From Alicyclobacillus sp. (lineage in GTDB: Bacteria > Bacillota > Bacilli > Alicyclobacillales > Alicyclobacillaceae), in NCBI GenBank assembly GCA_023511725.1, contig JAIMAY010000005.1:1-64000 (forward strand): 64,000 nt of DNA, read 5' to 3'. Positions 52,292-63,297 of the stretch are shown here, one piece after another; the first letter of the stretch is position 1, and every line of letters starts with the position of its first letter. The notes under the pieces were generated by a model. It was not told the DNA's origin, ran no database searches, and saw only the letters and a program-made list of their open reading frames with translations. The position numbers and the translations under genes are program-made.

Positions 52292-53065
52292 GTGCTGCAG
52301 CCTCTATCCCGGTGGTTTCGCCGATCCGGCACGGACTCTGCCGGCGCAGAAACCATCGACAGGGCATCGCTGCCACGCCATATCGCCATCATCATGGATG
52401 GTAACGGGCGGTGGGCCAACCGGCGTGGCCTGCCGCGAGTGGCAGGCCACCGTGCGGGGATGACGCAGGTGCGCGAGGTGATCCGCGCCTGCGACGAGCT
52501 GGGGATTCGTTATCTCACCCTCTACGCATTCTCGACAGAAAATTGGAAACGGCCCCGGCCCGAGGTTGAATACCTGATGCGCCTCCCGGAAGAATTCTTC
52601 CGAACAGAGATCGACGAGTTGGTGGCGCGCCGCGTGCAGGTGCGCTTCATCGGGGATGTGGACCGCTTACCCGACCACACGCGCCGCGTCGTGGACGAAA
52701 CGCTGCGGCGTACCGCCGGTGGCGATGGGATGGTCGTGTGCTTTGCGCTGAACTACGGGGGCCGAGCGGACATTCTCGAGGCGGTCCGCGGCCTGATGCG
52801 GGAGGCTGCCGAAGGCCGGCTGTCACCGGACGCCGTCACCGAGGCCGTGTTCGACGGCTATTTGTCCACGGCGGGCATCCCCGATCCGGACTTGGTGATT
52901 CGCACCAGCGGCGAACGGCGTCTGAGCAACTTTCTGCTCTGGCAATCTGCCTATGCCGAGCTGTGGTTCACCGATGTCTTGTGGCCGGATTTTGGGCGGG
53001 AGGGTCTCCTTGAGGCGCTGCGTGACTATCAGCGCCGACAGCGCCGCTTTGGCGGCTTAAAGTAG
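52292..53065 (+). CDS. uppS: undecaprenyl diphosphate synthase (isoprenyl transferase)
   Basis: A 257-residue cis-prenyltransferase that makes the C55 lipid carrier for cell-wall synthesis from farnesyl-PP and isopentenyl-PP. The catalytic Asp36 is in IAIIMDGNGRWA. YAFSTENWKRP, ALNYGGRADI and DLVIRTSGERRLSNFLLWQSAY follow. GTG 52292, with GGGGAGGGG upstream, is chosen over the longer frame at 52265. It is followed 8 nt later by cdsA. Confidence 0.97.
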   Translation: MLQPLSRWFRRSGTDSAGAETIDRASLPRHIAIIMDGNGRWANRRGLPRVAGHRAGMTQVREVIRACDELGIRYLTLYAFSTENWKRPRPEVEYLMRLPEEFFRTEIDELVARRVQVRFIGDVDRLPDHTRRVVDETLRRTAGGDGMVVCFALNYGGRADILEAVRGLMREAAEGRLSPDAVTEAVFDGYLSTAGIPDPDLVIRTSGERRLSNFLLWQSAYAELWFTDVLWPDFGREGLLEALRDYQRRQRRFGGLK

Positions 53066-53073
53066 GTGAGTGG

Positions 53074-53865
53074 ATGCTGAAGCAACGGGTGATCACGGCG
53101 GCGTTCGGACTGACCCTGGTGGTCCTCGTGATGATCTGGGGGCCCTTGCCCTGGCATTGGCTGGTATGGGTCGGTGCCGTCATCTGCGCAGCCGAATACA
53201 CCCGTCTCTGGGGATTCTCGCCATGGTCGCTGATGTCGCTGTGGGCGTATCTGTTGGTCACCTATGTGGTCTGGCGGCCCGATTGGCATACGCGCATCGC
53301 GATTCAGACGATGGCGGGCTTGGCCCTGCTGTGGCCGGTGGTGCTGCGGAATCGTGTGTCGGTCACGCAGTCGGCCACGGTGTTCCTCGGCGCCCTGTAC
53401 GTCGGCTATGGGGGCGAGGCGCTGGCGGCGCTGCGCGCCCTGCCGAGGGGATGGGCGTGGCTCCTGTTGCTGCTGGCGGCCATCTGGTTGACCGACACGG
53501 CAGCCTATTTTGTGGGTCGGCATGTGGGCGGGCCGAAACTGTGGCCTTCCATCAGCCCCAATAAGACCGTGAGCGGCGCGCTGGCGGGCGTGGTTGCCGC
53601 GGCTGTCGCCACTGTGGTGGTCGGCTATCTGTGCTTACCGGGCTTTGACCTCTGGTCTTACGCCCTCGTGGGTGTCCTGATTTCCATCACGGGCCAACTC
53701 GGCGACCTCATCGAGTCGGCGTACAAACGCGCGGCCGGGGTGAAGGATTCGGGTTCACTGTTGCCGGGCCACGGTGGGATGTTGGACAGGGTGGACAGCC
53801 TGCTCTTTGCCGCACCGTTTGCGGCTTACCTCATTCAAATCGGCGCCACGCACTGGTTTCAGTGA
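53074..53865 (+). CDS. cdsA: phosphatidate cytidylyltransferase
   Basis: A 263-residue membrane enzyme with about seven to eight spans that makes CDP-diacylglycerol for phospholipid synthesis. The C-terminal signature is present (GQLGDLIESAYKRAAGVKDSG, then LLPGHGGMLDRVDSLLFAAP), including the Asp residues needed for catalysis. TAGGTGAGTGG lies just before the ATG. The order uppS-cdsA-dxr-rseP is standard. Confidence 0.96.
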   Translation: MLKQRVITAAFGLTLVVLVMIWGPLPWHWLVWVGAVICAAEYTRLWGFSPWSLMSLWAYLLVTYVVWRPDWHTRIAIQTMAGLALLWPVVLRNRVSVTQSATVFLGALYVGYGGEALAALRALPRGWAWLLLLLAAIWLTDTAAYFVGRHVGGPKLWPSISPNKTVSGALAGVVAAAVATVVVGYLCLPGFDLWSYALVGVLISITGQLGDLIESAYKRAAGVKDSGSLLPGHGGMLDRVDSLLFAAPFAAYLIQIGATHWFQ

Positions 53866-53893
53866 GGATGGGCGCGTTCTCTGTCAGCTCGCA

Positions 53894-53923
53894 AGGGCCG
53901 CGCCGCGCGCAGCCCTGTTTTTT
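53894..53923 (+). terminator. possible terminator/attenuator between cdsA and dxr
   Basis: The stem AGGGC-CGCG / CGCG-CA-GCCCT (small loop, two unpaired bases) is followed by GTTTTTT. A TATGAT box (53938-53943) lies just after, so dxr may have its own promoter. Confidence 0.55.
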
Positions 53924-53962
53924 ATGGAAGCCGCGTGGTATGATGCCCTCGAGGTGAATGGA

Positions 53963-55137
<1,175 letters not shown>

Positions 55138-55141
<4 letters not shown>

Positions 55142-56403
55142 GTGCCATGCTGATAGGCGCGCTGAGATCCATCGTGGCTGTGGTCGCTGTCTTGGCCGGG
55201 TGCATTGTCATCCACGAATTTGGCCACTATTATGTGGCCAAGCGCTGCGGTGTGGCGGTGCCGGCGTTTGCCATTGGGTTCGGTCCCAAACTTGTCCGCT
55301 GGTTCCGCCGGGGGACGGAGTTTTCCATCCGGCTGTTTCCCATCGGCGGTTTGGTTCAACTCGCGGGCGAGGTGCCGCAGGAAGGTCTGTTTCGCGCAGG
55401 AGAAACCATCGCCGTGGAACTCGATGAGGACGGGCGTATCTGCCGCCTGGGTGATCCCGCGGACCTGCCGGGCGCGCTGGTTGCGGTTCTGCGCGGTTGT
55501 GACCTCACGGATCGGATGACGATGACGCTCGAACATGACGGCGAGGTGCGCACCTACCGGGTGAGACCGCATGCTCGCGTGATCGCCGGACGAGACAACA
55601 CGATTCCGCTGGTGGAACGACATGAGCAGGTGCTGGGCAAGCCGCTGTGGCAGCGCGCACTGATCATCGCGGCCGGGCCGCTGATGAACTTCCTGCTGGC
55701 GGGGGTGCTCTTCTCCGCCTTCTATCTGCATACCGGCCTGCCCGTGGATCAGCCGACGCTGGGCCAGATTGTGCCAGGTTCTCCGGCCGCTGCTGTGGGC
55801 TTGCGGGAAGGCGATAAGGTCCTGTCCGTGGACGGCCATGCCGTGGGTACGTGGACGGACCTCGTCAACCAGATTCGGTCGGACCGGTCCAATCCGCCTG
55901 CGCCTTTGACACTGGTCATCGAACGATCCGGCCAGACCCAAACCGTGACGGTCACGCCGCGTAAGGCCGCGGACGGCACGCCGCAACTGGGCGTCAACCC
56001 TCCCGTGGAGCGCAATGCCATTCGGTCGGTGGCGTCCGGCTTTTCGTCGGTGTGGTATGGTACCGTCAACGCGTTGCAGATGTATGGCCAGGTGATCCGA
56101 TACCACCAGTTCAATGATTTGGCCGGGCCGGTGGGTATCGCCGACGTGATCAGCCAGGAGGCACAGAACGGCCTGTGGCACGTGGTGATGATTGCCGGGC
56201 TGCTCAGCCTGAACCTGGGTTTGTTCAATCTGTTGCCGATCCCGGCCCTCGACGGCGGTCGGCTGTTCTTCATGCTGGTGGAAGTGCTTCGCGGGAAGGC
56301 GTTGGACCCGAACAAAGAGGGGCTTGTGCACCTGATGGGCTTCGCGCTGCTCATGCTGTTTGCGGTGTTCATCACCTACCGCGACGTGACGCGATTGTTC
56401 TAG
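55138..56403 (+). CDS. rseP: site-2 intramembrane zinc protease RseP (RasP)
   Basis: A 421-residue membrane metalloprotease that cleaves anti-sigma factors and signal-peptide remnants within the membrane. The zinc motif HEFGH is at residues 26-30. A PDZ domain (VPGSPAAAVGLREGDKVLSVDG) is in the middle, and the third ligand motif NLLPIPALDGGR is near the C terminus. GTG 55138, overlapping the dxr stop, is chosen; ATG 55129 and ATG 55147 are close alternatives. Confidence 0.95.
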
Positions 56404-56413
56404 GAGGCCGTGT

Positions 56414-58117
56414 ATGAGACAGAGCCGTTTGTTCTTGACCACCCTGCGCGAGGTGCCCGCGGATGCCGAGGTGATCAGCCATCAGCTGATGCTTCGGGCG
56501 GGATTGATGCGACAACTTACCTCCGGCGTCTATGAACTCCTGCCCCTGGGTTGGCGGGTGCTGTACAAGATTGAACAGATTGTGCGCGAAGAGATGGACC
56601 GGGCGGGTGCACAGGAGGTGCTGCTGCCCACCATCCAACCGCTGGAACTGTGGGAGCGGTCCGGTCGCTCCGAGGATTACGGGCCGCTGATGTTTCGGCT
56701 CACGGATCGGCACGAACGCGCCATGGTCTTGGGGCCCACGCATGAAGAGGTGATCACGAGCCTCGTGCAGCAGGAGATCCACTCCTATCGGCAACTGCCC
56801 GTGATCCTCTATCAAATTCAGACGAAGTTCCGCGATGAACCCCGCCCGCGCGCGGGCCTGCTGCGGGGTCGCGAGTTCCGCATGAAGGATGCGTACTCGT
56901 TTGACCTGGATGAAGCCGGCCTCGACCGCAGCTACCGGGCAATGTTTGAGGCGTACTGCCGAATCTTTGACCGGATCGGCGTGCGGTATCGCGCTGTGGA
57001 TGCGGATCCGGGCGCCATCGGTGGCGAAGGTGGCACGCATGAATTCATGGTGCTGTCCGACGCCGGCGAGGATACCATCGCGGGTTGCACCTCGTGCGAC
57101 TACGCCGCGAATATTGAAAAAGCCGCCGGACAAGCCCTCCCCCGTGCCGATGCCACGGCCACGCCGGCGCCTCAGACCGTGCCCACGCCGGGTACGCGCA
57201 CGATTGAGGATCTGGTGCGCGTGTTGAATGTGGATGCGGGACAGATCATCAAGGTCGTGGTCTACGTGGCGGACGGCCAGCCGGTGGCGGCCTGTCTGCG
57301 CGGGGATCATGAGGTGAACGAGGTCAAGCTCAAGAACCATCTGGGTGTGCGGACGCTGGAGTTGGCCACGCCGGAGCAGGTGCTCCAGTGGACCGGCAAG
57401 CCGGTCGGTTTTGTGGGCCCGCAGTGCGGGCTGCGGGTGGTGTTTGACCGCGACATCTGGTCTGTGACGGACGGCGTGGTGGCGTCCGACACACCGGACG
57501 CGCACGACATCCACGTTGTGCCGGGACGCGACTTTCCGGTCGGGGAGACGGCGGACATCCGCAATGTCCGTGAGGGAGACGCATGCCCCAAGTGCGGCGG
57601 GTCGCTCCGATTCTACCGCGGCATCGAGGTCGGTCACGTGTTCAAGCTGGGCACGAAGTACTCGAAGGTGTTTGGGGCGGTGTATCAAGACGAAAACGGC
57701 CAGGAGCGCACCATCATCATGGGCTGCTACGGCTTGGGGACGACACGCGTGATCCAGGCCGTGATTGAGCAGTGTCATGACGCCGATGGCATCATCTGGC
57801 CGATGGCCATTGCGCCGTATCACGTGCATATCGTCCCGGTCAATACCGCGGACCCCGCCCAGCAACAGACGGCCGAGGCTCTCTACGAGCAGCTGCGGTC
57901 CCGCGGTGTGGAGGTACTGCTGGATGATCGCGATGAACGGCCCGGGGTCAAGTTCAAAGACGCCGACCTGATTGGCCTGCCGCTGCGCATCACGGTGGGA
58001 CGCAAGGCGGGGGACGGCGTGGTTGAGCTCAAGGAACGCGCGACGGGTCAGGTTTCGGAGTTGACGCTCGAGCAGGCGGTGGCTCAGATTGTGGAGCGGG
58101 TGAACCCCTCCCGCTGA
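56414..58117 (+). CDS. proS: prolyl-tRNA synthetase
   Basis: A 567-residue class IIa aminoacyl-tRNA synthetase of the bacterial type with an editing (INS) domain between motifs 2 and 3 (about residues 230-390). Motif 1 (RAGLMRQLTSGVYELLPLGWR), motif 2 (QTKFRDEPRPRAGLLRGREF-RMKDAYSFD) and motif 3 (MGCYGLGTTRVIQAVIEQ) are all clear. The C-terminal anticodon-binding domain follows. CTAGGAGGC lies upstream, 10 nt after rseP. Confidence 0.98.
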   Translation: MRQSRLFLTTLREVPADAEVISHQLMLRAGLMRQLTSGVYELLPLGWRVLYKIEQIVREEMDRAGAQEVLLPTIQPLELWERSGRSEDYGPLMFRLTDRHERAMVLGPTHEEVITSLVQQEIHSYRQLPVILYQIQTKFRDEPRPRAGLLRGREFRMKDAYSFDLDEAGLDRSYRAMFEAYCRIFDRIGVRYRAVDADPGAIGGEGGTHEFMVLSDAGEDTIAGCTSCDYAANIEKAAGQALPRADATATPAPQTVPTPGTRTIEDLVRVLNVDAGQIIKVVVYVADGQPVAACLRGDHEVNEVKLKNHLGVRTLELATPEQVLQWTGKPVGFVGPQCGLRVVFDRDIWSVTDGVVASDTPDAHDIHVVPGRDFPVGETADIRNVREGDACPKCGGSLRFYRGIEVGHVFKLGTKYSKVFGAVYQDENGQERTIIMGCYGLGTTRVIQAVIEQCHDADGIIWPMAIAPYHVHIVPVNTADPAQQQTAEALYEQLRSRGVEVLLDDRDERPGVKFKDADLIGLPLRITVGRKAGDGVVELKERATGQVSELTLEQAVAQIVERVNPSR

Positions 58118-58145
58118 AGGGATACGGGGAGTAGGAGGTGGCGTC

Positions 58146-61100
58146 ATGGACGCTGCGCTGGCACAGGTGACGGCCGGTGGTTCATCCGTTACGGCGGAGG
58201 TGCTTGGCACCATCCGCCGTGTTCGTGTGTGGCGCAGACCTGCGCGCATCGAGGTGGAGTGGGCGCCCTGGTCGTGGTCACCACAGGAAGTGGTCGACCC
58301 CGCGACGGGTGATGTGCCGGATGCAGCGCCGCCCGAACTGGCGCAGGCCATCCGCATCCTGGAGATCTATCGGCGCTGGCTGATTGAACTCGAGCAGGCA
58401 TTCTCCGAATGGAACACACGGGTGGAGGTGCGCGCGGCAGCGTCAGACCAGGTCACGCCGGTACACGTGAGGGCCGCGATTCACGCGTGGCTTGACGACG
58501 CCAGCCGCAGAGAGCCTTCCGTCAACTGGCTCCGCCAAGCGGACTGGTCGCTGGAGGCGCGGCCGGGGACGGAGGGTGGGCCGACCGCCTGGCGGATTCG
58601 CTTCGCTCTGGCGTCGGAGACCGAGCTGCAGCAGCTGCGGCGCAAGGGGATCGAGGAGCGCCTGCCGGAGGAGATGAAGTCCATCTTCGGGATACCGGCC
58701 GAGTGCACGCTCGAGGTGGGCGCCGATGCGGAGGACCGGGTGGAGCAACTGCGCCAAGAACTAGCGTCCCTGCAACAGCAGCAGGTGCAGGAGGCGCTCA
58801 CGGCCAAGCCCGAGGAAACGCCGGAGCCCGCCGCCGGGCGGGTGGAACCCCGGGAGAAAAACGGCCGCCGGTCCCGGGAGGACGAGCCTGTGGAGCCGCT
58901 GCGCATCGGGAAGGCCATCGATGGGGAGCCCATACCTATCCGGGAGATTGTGGACGAGATGCGCCGTGCGGTGGTGGAAGGCCGCGTGTTCGCGGTGGAT
59001 CGGCGTGTGCTCCCGAGCGGACGCACGTTGATTCAATTCAACATCACGGACGAGACGGATTCGATGACCGCCAAGCTGTTTGTCCAAGGAGAGCGCCAGG
59101 TCGCGGCGCTGGAACCCCTCGGCGAGGGCACCTATGTGCGCATCCAGGGCCAGGTCCAGTTCGACACCTATGCGAAAGAACTGGTGTTCATGGTGCAGGA
59201 TATGCAACCGGCCGATCCGCCCATCCGCCAGGACACCGCCGTTGAAAAGCGGGTGGAACTCCACCTTCATACCACCATGTCGGCTTTGGATGGAATGGCG
59301 TCCATCACCGATTACATCAAACAGGCGGCGCGCTGGGGACATGCCGCCATCGCGGTGACGGATCACGGTGGGGTGCAGGCTTTCCCGGAAGCGTACGCCG
59401 CCGGAAAGAAACATGGAGTTCGGGTGTTGCTCGGGGTAGAGGCGTACGTCGTGGACGACGGTTCGCCAATCGTGTATCGCGAGGCGCCGGTGCCGCTCGG
59501 GGAAGACACGGTGTACGTGGTGTTTGACACAGAGACGACCGGCTTGAACGCGCGCGAGGATACGCTCATCGAGCTGGCGGCGGTGAAGGTGCGTGGCGGG
59601 GAGATCATCGACACCTTCGCCACGCTGATCGATCCGGAACGCGCGTTGCCGCCGAAGATTCAGGAGTTGACCGGGATCACGCCGGAGATGGTCGCAGGTC
59701 AGCCCAAGCTCGCCGAGGTCATGGCGCGCTTTCGCGAGTTTGCGGAGGGCGCGGTGCTGGTGGCGCACAATGCGGAGTTCGATGTGGGTTTCCTAGGACA
59801 CGCGGCGCAACGGTTGGGACTCGCGCCGTGGACGGAGCCCGTGATCGACACGCTGGCACTGGCGCGCGCGCTCTACCCGGAGGAGCGCAACTACAAGCTC
59901 AAGACGCTGACGCAGAAATTCAATGTGGAGCTGGTGAATCACCACCGCGCGCTGGCCGACGCGGAAGCCACCGCGAAGGTGTTTCTCCATATGCTGGCTG
60001 CGCTGCGTCAAGCCGGCGTGGAGCAATTGTCTGATCTCAACCGTCTGGCCTCCGGGGTGGATGTGACCAAGATTCGGCCGTTCCACGCCACGCTGCTGGT
60101 GCAGAATCGCACAGGGCTGCGCAATCTGTACGAACTTGTATCCTTGGCGCATACGAAGTACTTGCACCGTGTGCCGCGCGTGCCACGCAGCGAATTGGTG
60201 CGGCTGCGCGAAGGTCTGCTGGTGGGGACGGCGTGTCAGCAGGGTGAGTTGGTCCAAGCGTTCCTGCGCGGGAAGAGTGAAGAGGAAATCGAGGACATCG
60301 TCCGCTTCTACGATTTCCTCGAGATTCAGCCGGTCAGCCACTACGACAACCTCCTCCGAGAGGGTCTCGTGCAAAGCTACGAGAGCATCCGCGAGATGCA
60401 GCGTCGGATGGTCGAGTTGGGACGGCGTCTGAACAAGCCGGTGGTGGCCACGGGCGACGTGCACTATCTGAACCCCGGTGACCGGATCTTTCGGGAAATC
60501 TTCCTTCACAGCCAAAATCCGTCGGAGGCGGACAAGCAACCCCCGCTGCACTTCCGTACGACGAACGAGATGCTGGAGGAGTTTGCGTGGCTGGGCGAGG
60601 AACTTGCCCTTGACGTGGTTGTGCGCGCACCGGCGCGTGTCGCGGAGATGTGCGAGGATGTCCAACCGGTCCCGGAGGAATTGCACACGCCGGTGATTGA
60701 GGGTGCGGAGGACGAGGTGCGCCGGTTGACGTACGAGAAGGCGCGGCGGTTGTACGGTGATCCTCTGCCCGACATTGTGGAAAAGCGCCTGGAGAAGGAA
60801 CTGGGTGCCATTATCAGCAACGGCTTCTCCGTCACGTACCTGATTGCGCACAAGCTGGTGACGAAGTCTCTCTCGGATGGTTACCTGGTCGGCAGCCGCG
60901 GTTCCGTCGGTTCGTCGCTGGTCGCCACGATGATGGACATCACCGAGGTCAATCCGTTGCCGCCGCATTACCTGTGTCCATCCTGCCAGTACAGCGAGTT
61001 CATCACCGATGGCAGCGTGGGCTCAGGGTTTGACCTGCCGGACAAGCGCTGCCCGCGCTGCGGGACCGATATGCTTCGAGACGGGCAGGACATTCCGTTC

Positions 61101-62564
61101 GAGACGTTCCTCGGTTTCAACGGGGATAAGGTGCCGGATATTGACCTCAACTTCTCGGGTGAATATCAGCCTCGCGCGCACCGTTACACGGTCGAGTTGT
61201 TTGGGCAGGACCACGTGTTCCGGGCAGGGACCATCTCGACCGTGGCAGAGAAAACAGCCTACGGGTATGTCCGCAAATACGCGGAGGAAAAAGGGTTGGT
61301 CCTTCGCAGTGCCGAGGTGGCCAGACTCGCTCAGGGATGCACGGGCATCAAGCGGACCACCGGTCAGCATCCCGGCGGGCTGATGGTGGTTCCGCGGCAT
61401 ATGTCCATCTACGACTTTACGCCCGTGCAGTATCCGGCGGATGATAAAACGGCGAGCATGCTGACCACGCACTTCGATTATCACCCGGCCTTGGAAGGCT
61501 GCCTCTTGAAACTGGACATCCTGGGTCACGACGATCCGACCGTGCTCCGCATGCTGCAGGACCTCACGGGGATTGATCCGAAGTCGGTCCCGGTGAATGA
61601 TCCGAAGGTGCTCGGACTGTTCAGCAGCACGGAGCCCCTCGGGGTCCGCCCGGAAGACATTCGCTCCGTGACGGGCACCTATGGCATTCCGGAGTTTGGC
61701 ACCAAGTTCGTGCGGCAGATGCTGGAGGACACGCGGCCCAAGACATTCTCCGAGTTGGTGCGCATCTCCGGTCTTTCGCACGGCACGGATGTCTGGCTGA
61801 ACAACGCGCAGGACCTGATTCGGGCCGGGATCGCCACGCTGTCTGAGGTGATCTGCGCGCGCGACGACATCATGGTCTACCTGATCTACAAGGGTCTGGA
61901 GCCCATCCGGGCATTCAAGATCATGGAGTCCATCCGTAAGGGGAAGGGCGTCACCGAAGAAGACGCCGAGTACATGCGCTCCTTCGGCGTTCCGGAGTGG
62001 TACATCGAATCGGGGCGTAAGATCAAGTACATGTTCCCCAAGGCCCATGCCGCTGCCTATGTGCTGATGGCGGTTCGCATCGCCTGGTTCAAGGTGTATC
62101 GGCCGCTGGCCTTCTACGCGACATATTTCACCGTGCGCGCCGACGACTTCGACGTGGAGTTGATGGTGCGCGGTGCGGATGCGGTGCGTGCTAAGATTGA
62201 CGAGATTGAACAGAAGGGCAACGCCGCGTCGCAGAAGGAGAAGAACCTGCTGACCGTGCTCGAGGTGGCGCTGGAGATGCTGATGCGCGGGTTCCGCTTC
62301 CTGCCGCTCAGTCTCTACGAGTCGCACGCCACGCGCTTCCTGATTAAGGAAGAGGCCAACGCGCTGTTGCCGCCGTTCGCGGCTGTGCCCGGGATTGGCG
62401 AGGCGGCTGCGCAAAGCCTGTACGAGGCGCGGCAGTCGGGGCCGTTCCTGTCAGTGGAGGATCTGCAGACGAGGTCCAGGGTATCGCGAGCTGTGCTGGA
62501 TGTGCTGGAGGAGTTGGGGTGTCTTCAGGACTTGCCGGCGACCAACCAACTCTCGCTGTTTTAA
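58146..62564 (+). CDS. polC: DNA polymerase III alpha subunit, Gram-positive PolC
   Basis: The 1472-residue main replicative polymerase of Firmicutes. Domain order is: an N-terminal domain; an OB fold (about 280-345); a PHP domain split around the exonuclease (ELHLHTTMSALDGMASITDY, ~372); a DnaQ-type 3'-5' exonuclease (VVFDTETTGLNAREDTLIEL, ~459); the C-family palm (KVPDIDLNFSGEYQ, ~997); then the helix-hairpin-helix and clamp-binding tail (NQLSLF). Cys4 residues (CPSCQ, CPRCG) form the zinc site. TAGGAGGTGG lies upstream. In Bacillus rimP-nusA follow; here the convergent tdk does. Confidence 0.99.
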   Translation: MDAALAQVTAGGSSVTAEVLGTIRRVRVWRRPARIEVEWAPWSWSPQEVVDPATGDVPDAAPPELAQAIRILEIYRRWLIELEQAFSEWNTRVEVRAAASDQVTPVHVRAAIHAWLDDASRREPSVNWLRQADWSLEARPGTEGGPTAWRIRFALASETELQQLRRKGIEERLPEEMKSIFGIPAECTLEVGADAEDRVEQLRQELASLQQQQVQEALTAKPEETPEPAAGRVEPREKNGRRSREDEPVEPLRIGKAIDGEPIPIREIVDEMRRAVVEGRVFAVDRRVLPSGRTLIQFNITDETDSMTAKLFVQGERQVAALEPLGEGTYVRIQGQVQFDTYAKELVFMVQDMQPADPPIRQDTAVEKRVELHLHTTMSALDGMASITDYIKQAARWGHAAIAVTDHGGVQAFPEAYAAGKKHGVRVLLGVEAYVVDDGSPIVYREAPVPLGEDTVYVVFDTETTGLNAREDTLIELAAVKVRGGEIIDTFATLIDPERALPPKIQELTGITPEMVAGQPKLAEVMARFREFAEGAVLVAHNAEFDVGFLGHAAQRLGLAPWTEPVIDTLALARALYPEERNYKLKTLTQKFNVELVNHHRALADAEATAKVFLHMLAALRQAGVEQLSDLNRLASGVDVTKIRPFHATLLVQNRTGLRNLYELVSLAHTKYLHRVPRVPRSELVRLREGLLVGTACQQGELVQAFLRGKSEEEIEDIVRFYDFLEIQPVSHYDNLLREGLVQSYESIREMQRRMVELGRRLNKPVVATGDVHYLNPGDRIFREIFLHSQNPSEADKQPPLHFRTTNEMLEEFAWLGEELALDVVVRAPARVAEMCEDVQPVPEELHTPVIEGAEDEVRRLTYEKARRLYGDPLPDIVEKRLEKELGAIISNGFSVTYLIAHKLVTKSLSDGYLVGSRGSVGSSLVATMMDITEVNPLPPHYLCPSCQYSEFITDGSVGSGFDLPDKRCPRCGTDMLRDGQDIPFETFLGFNGDKVPDIDLNFSGEYQPRAHRYTVELFGQDHVFRAGTISTVAEKTAYGYVRKYAEEKGLVLRSAEVARLAQGCTGIKRTTGQHPGGLMVVPRHMSIYDFTPVQYPADDKTASMLTTHFDYHPALEGCLLKLDILGHDDPTVLRMLQDLTGIDPKSVPVNDPKVLGLFSSTEPLGVRPEDIRSVTGTYGIPEFGTKFVRQMLEDTRPKTFSELVRISGLSHGTDVWLNNAQDLIRAGIATLSEVICARDDIMVYLIYKGLEPIRAFKIMESIRKGKGVTEEDAEYMRSFGVPEWYIESGRKIKYMFPKAHAAAYVLMAVRIAWFKVYRPLAFYATYFTVRADDFDVELMVRGADAVRAKIDEIEQKGNAASQKEKNLLTVLEVALEMLMRGFRFLPLSLYESHATRFLIKEEANALLPPFAAVPGIGEAAAQSLYEARQSGPFLSVEDLQTRSRVSRAVLDVLEELGCLQDLPATNQLSLF

Positions 62565-62568
62565 GCGC

Positions 62569-62601
62569 AGAAGAGGGTGACCCGCAGGGTCACCCTCTTC
62601 T
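62569..62601. terminator. 15-bp perfect hairpin shared by convergent polC and tdk
   Basis: Arms 62569-62583 and 62587-62601 are fully complementary with a 3-nt loop. It starts 5 nt after the polC stop and contains the tdk stop codon (62590-62592). It lacks a strong U-tract on either strand, so it may end both transcripts weakly or protect mRNA 3' ends. Confidence 0.65.
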
Positions 62602-63273
62602 CGATGGGAAGAACGAGGGGACGGGGGCTTCTAGCTCGTGACAGCGCCGGCATCGGGGTTCGTAGCTCTCCGATGCGCCAGGGTACACGAGCGGATCATC
62701 CCAAGCCGCCGGGCGGCCGTTGATCAGTCGCTGCGGCAGTACCGCGGGTGAGCCGCAGCGCACGCACACGGAGACGAGGGACACGCGTTCGTCGGCCAAC
62801 GCCAGCAGGTCACCGATGGGACCAAAGGGCATTCCGCGGAAGTCCTTATCCAATCCCGAGAGGATCAGCCAGCGCCCCTGACGAATCAGTTCGGCCGCCA
62901 CCTGCACGATGAGCCAGCCATGGGCATCCCGTTCCAAGAAGAATTGTACTTCGTCGCACGCCGCTATCTGCACGTCATCGCGGACGACGCGCTCGTACCA
63001 TTCGACGGGATCCGACACCGGCTGGGCGGGCATGCGCCTACCTGAGTGGCTGGCGATCTCGTGCGTCGCATACCGCTTGTCCAGCGCGTGCTTGTACACG
63101 CCGATGCGCCTTGGCGTGTACGGCAAACCCGCCCGCCGGCCGGCCTCCGCTCGGATCTCTTCCACGCGTCTGAGCGTCGTCACGCGGCCGATGAGTTCCT
63201 CCGTTTTTCCGGACATCATGTTGCCGGTGATGACCAAAAGATAGCCTGCGTCTCGTCCATCGGGAAGAATCAA
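62590..63273 (-). CDS. tdk: thymidine kinase
   Basis: A 227-residue TK1-type kinase for dTMP salvage. The P-loop is GNMMSGKTEELI (more often GPMFSGKT). Walker B-like DEVQFF and the LILSGLDKDFRGMPFGP segment match the family. A Cys4 zinc site is formed by CVRCG and CRRCH, and the lasso region (YEPRC) is present. It is somewhat longer than usual (~195) because of an insert after the P-loop. It starts with TTG, preceded by GGAGGAG, and lies 24 nt downstream of typA. Confidence 0.92.
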   Translation of the reverse strand: MILPDGRDAGYLLVITGNMMSGKTEELIGRVTTLRRVEEIRAEAGRRAGLPYTPRRIGVYKHALDKRYATHEIASHSGRRMPAQPVSDPVEWYERVVRDDVQIAACDEVQFFLERDAHGWLIVQVAAELIRQGRWLILSGLDKDFRGMPFGPIGDLLALADERVSLVSVCVRCGSPAVLPQRLINGRPAAWDDPLVYPGASESYEPRCRRCHELEAPVPSFFPSRRG

Positions 63274-63297
63274 GGTATCGTTGCTCCTCCGTTTCGT

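Noticed and set aside
57169-57591. Possible second gene inside the proS editing-domain region
   Set aside because: The ProS frame is continuous with all three class II motifs, and the inner frames are shadows.
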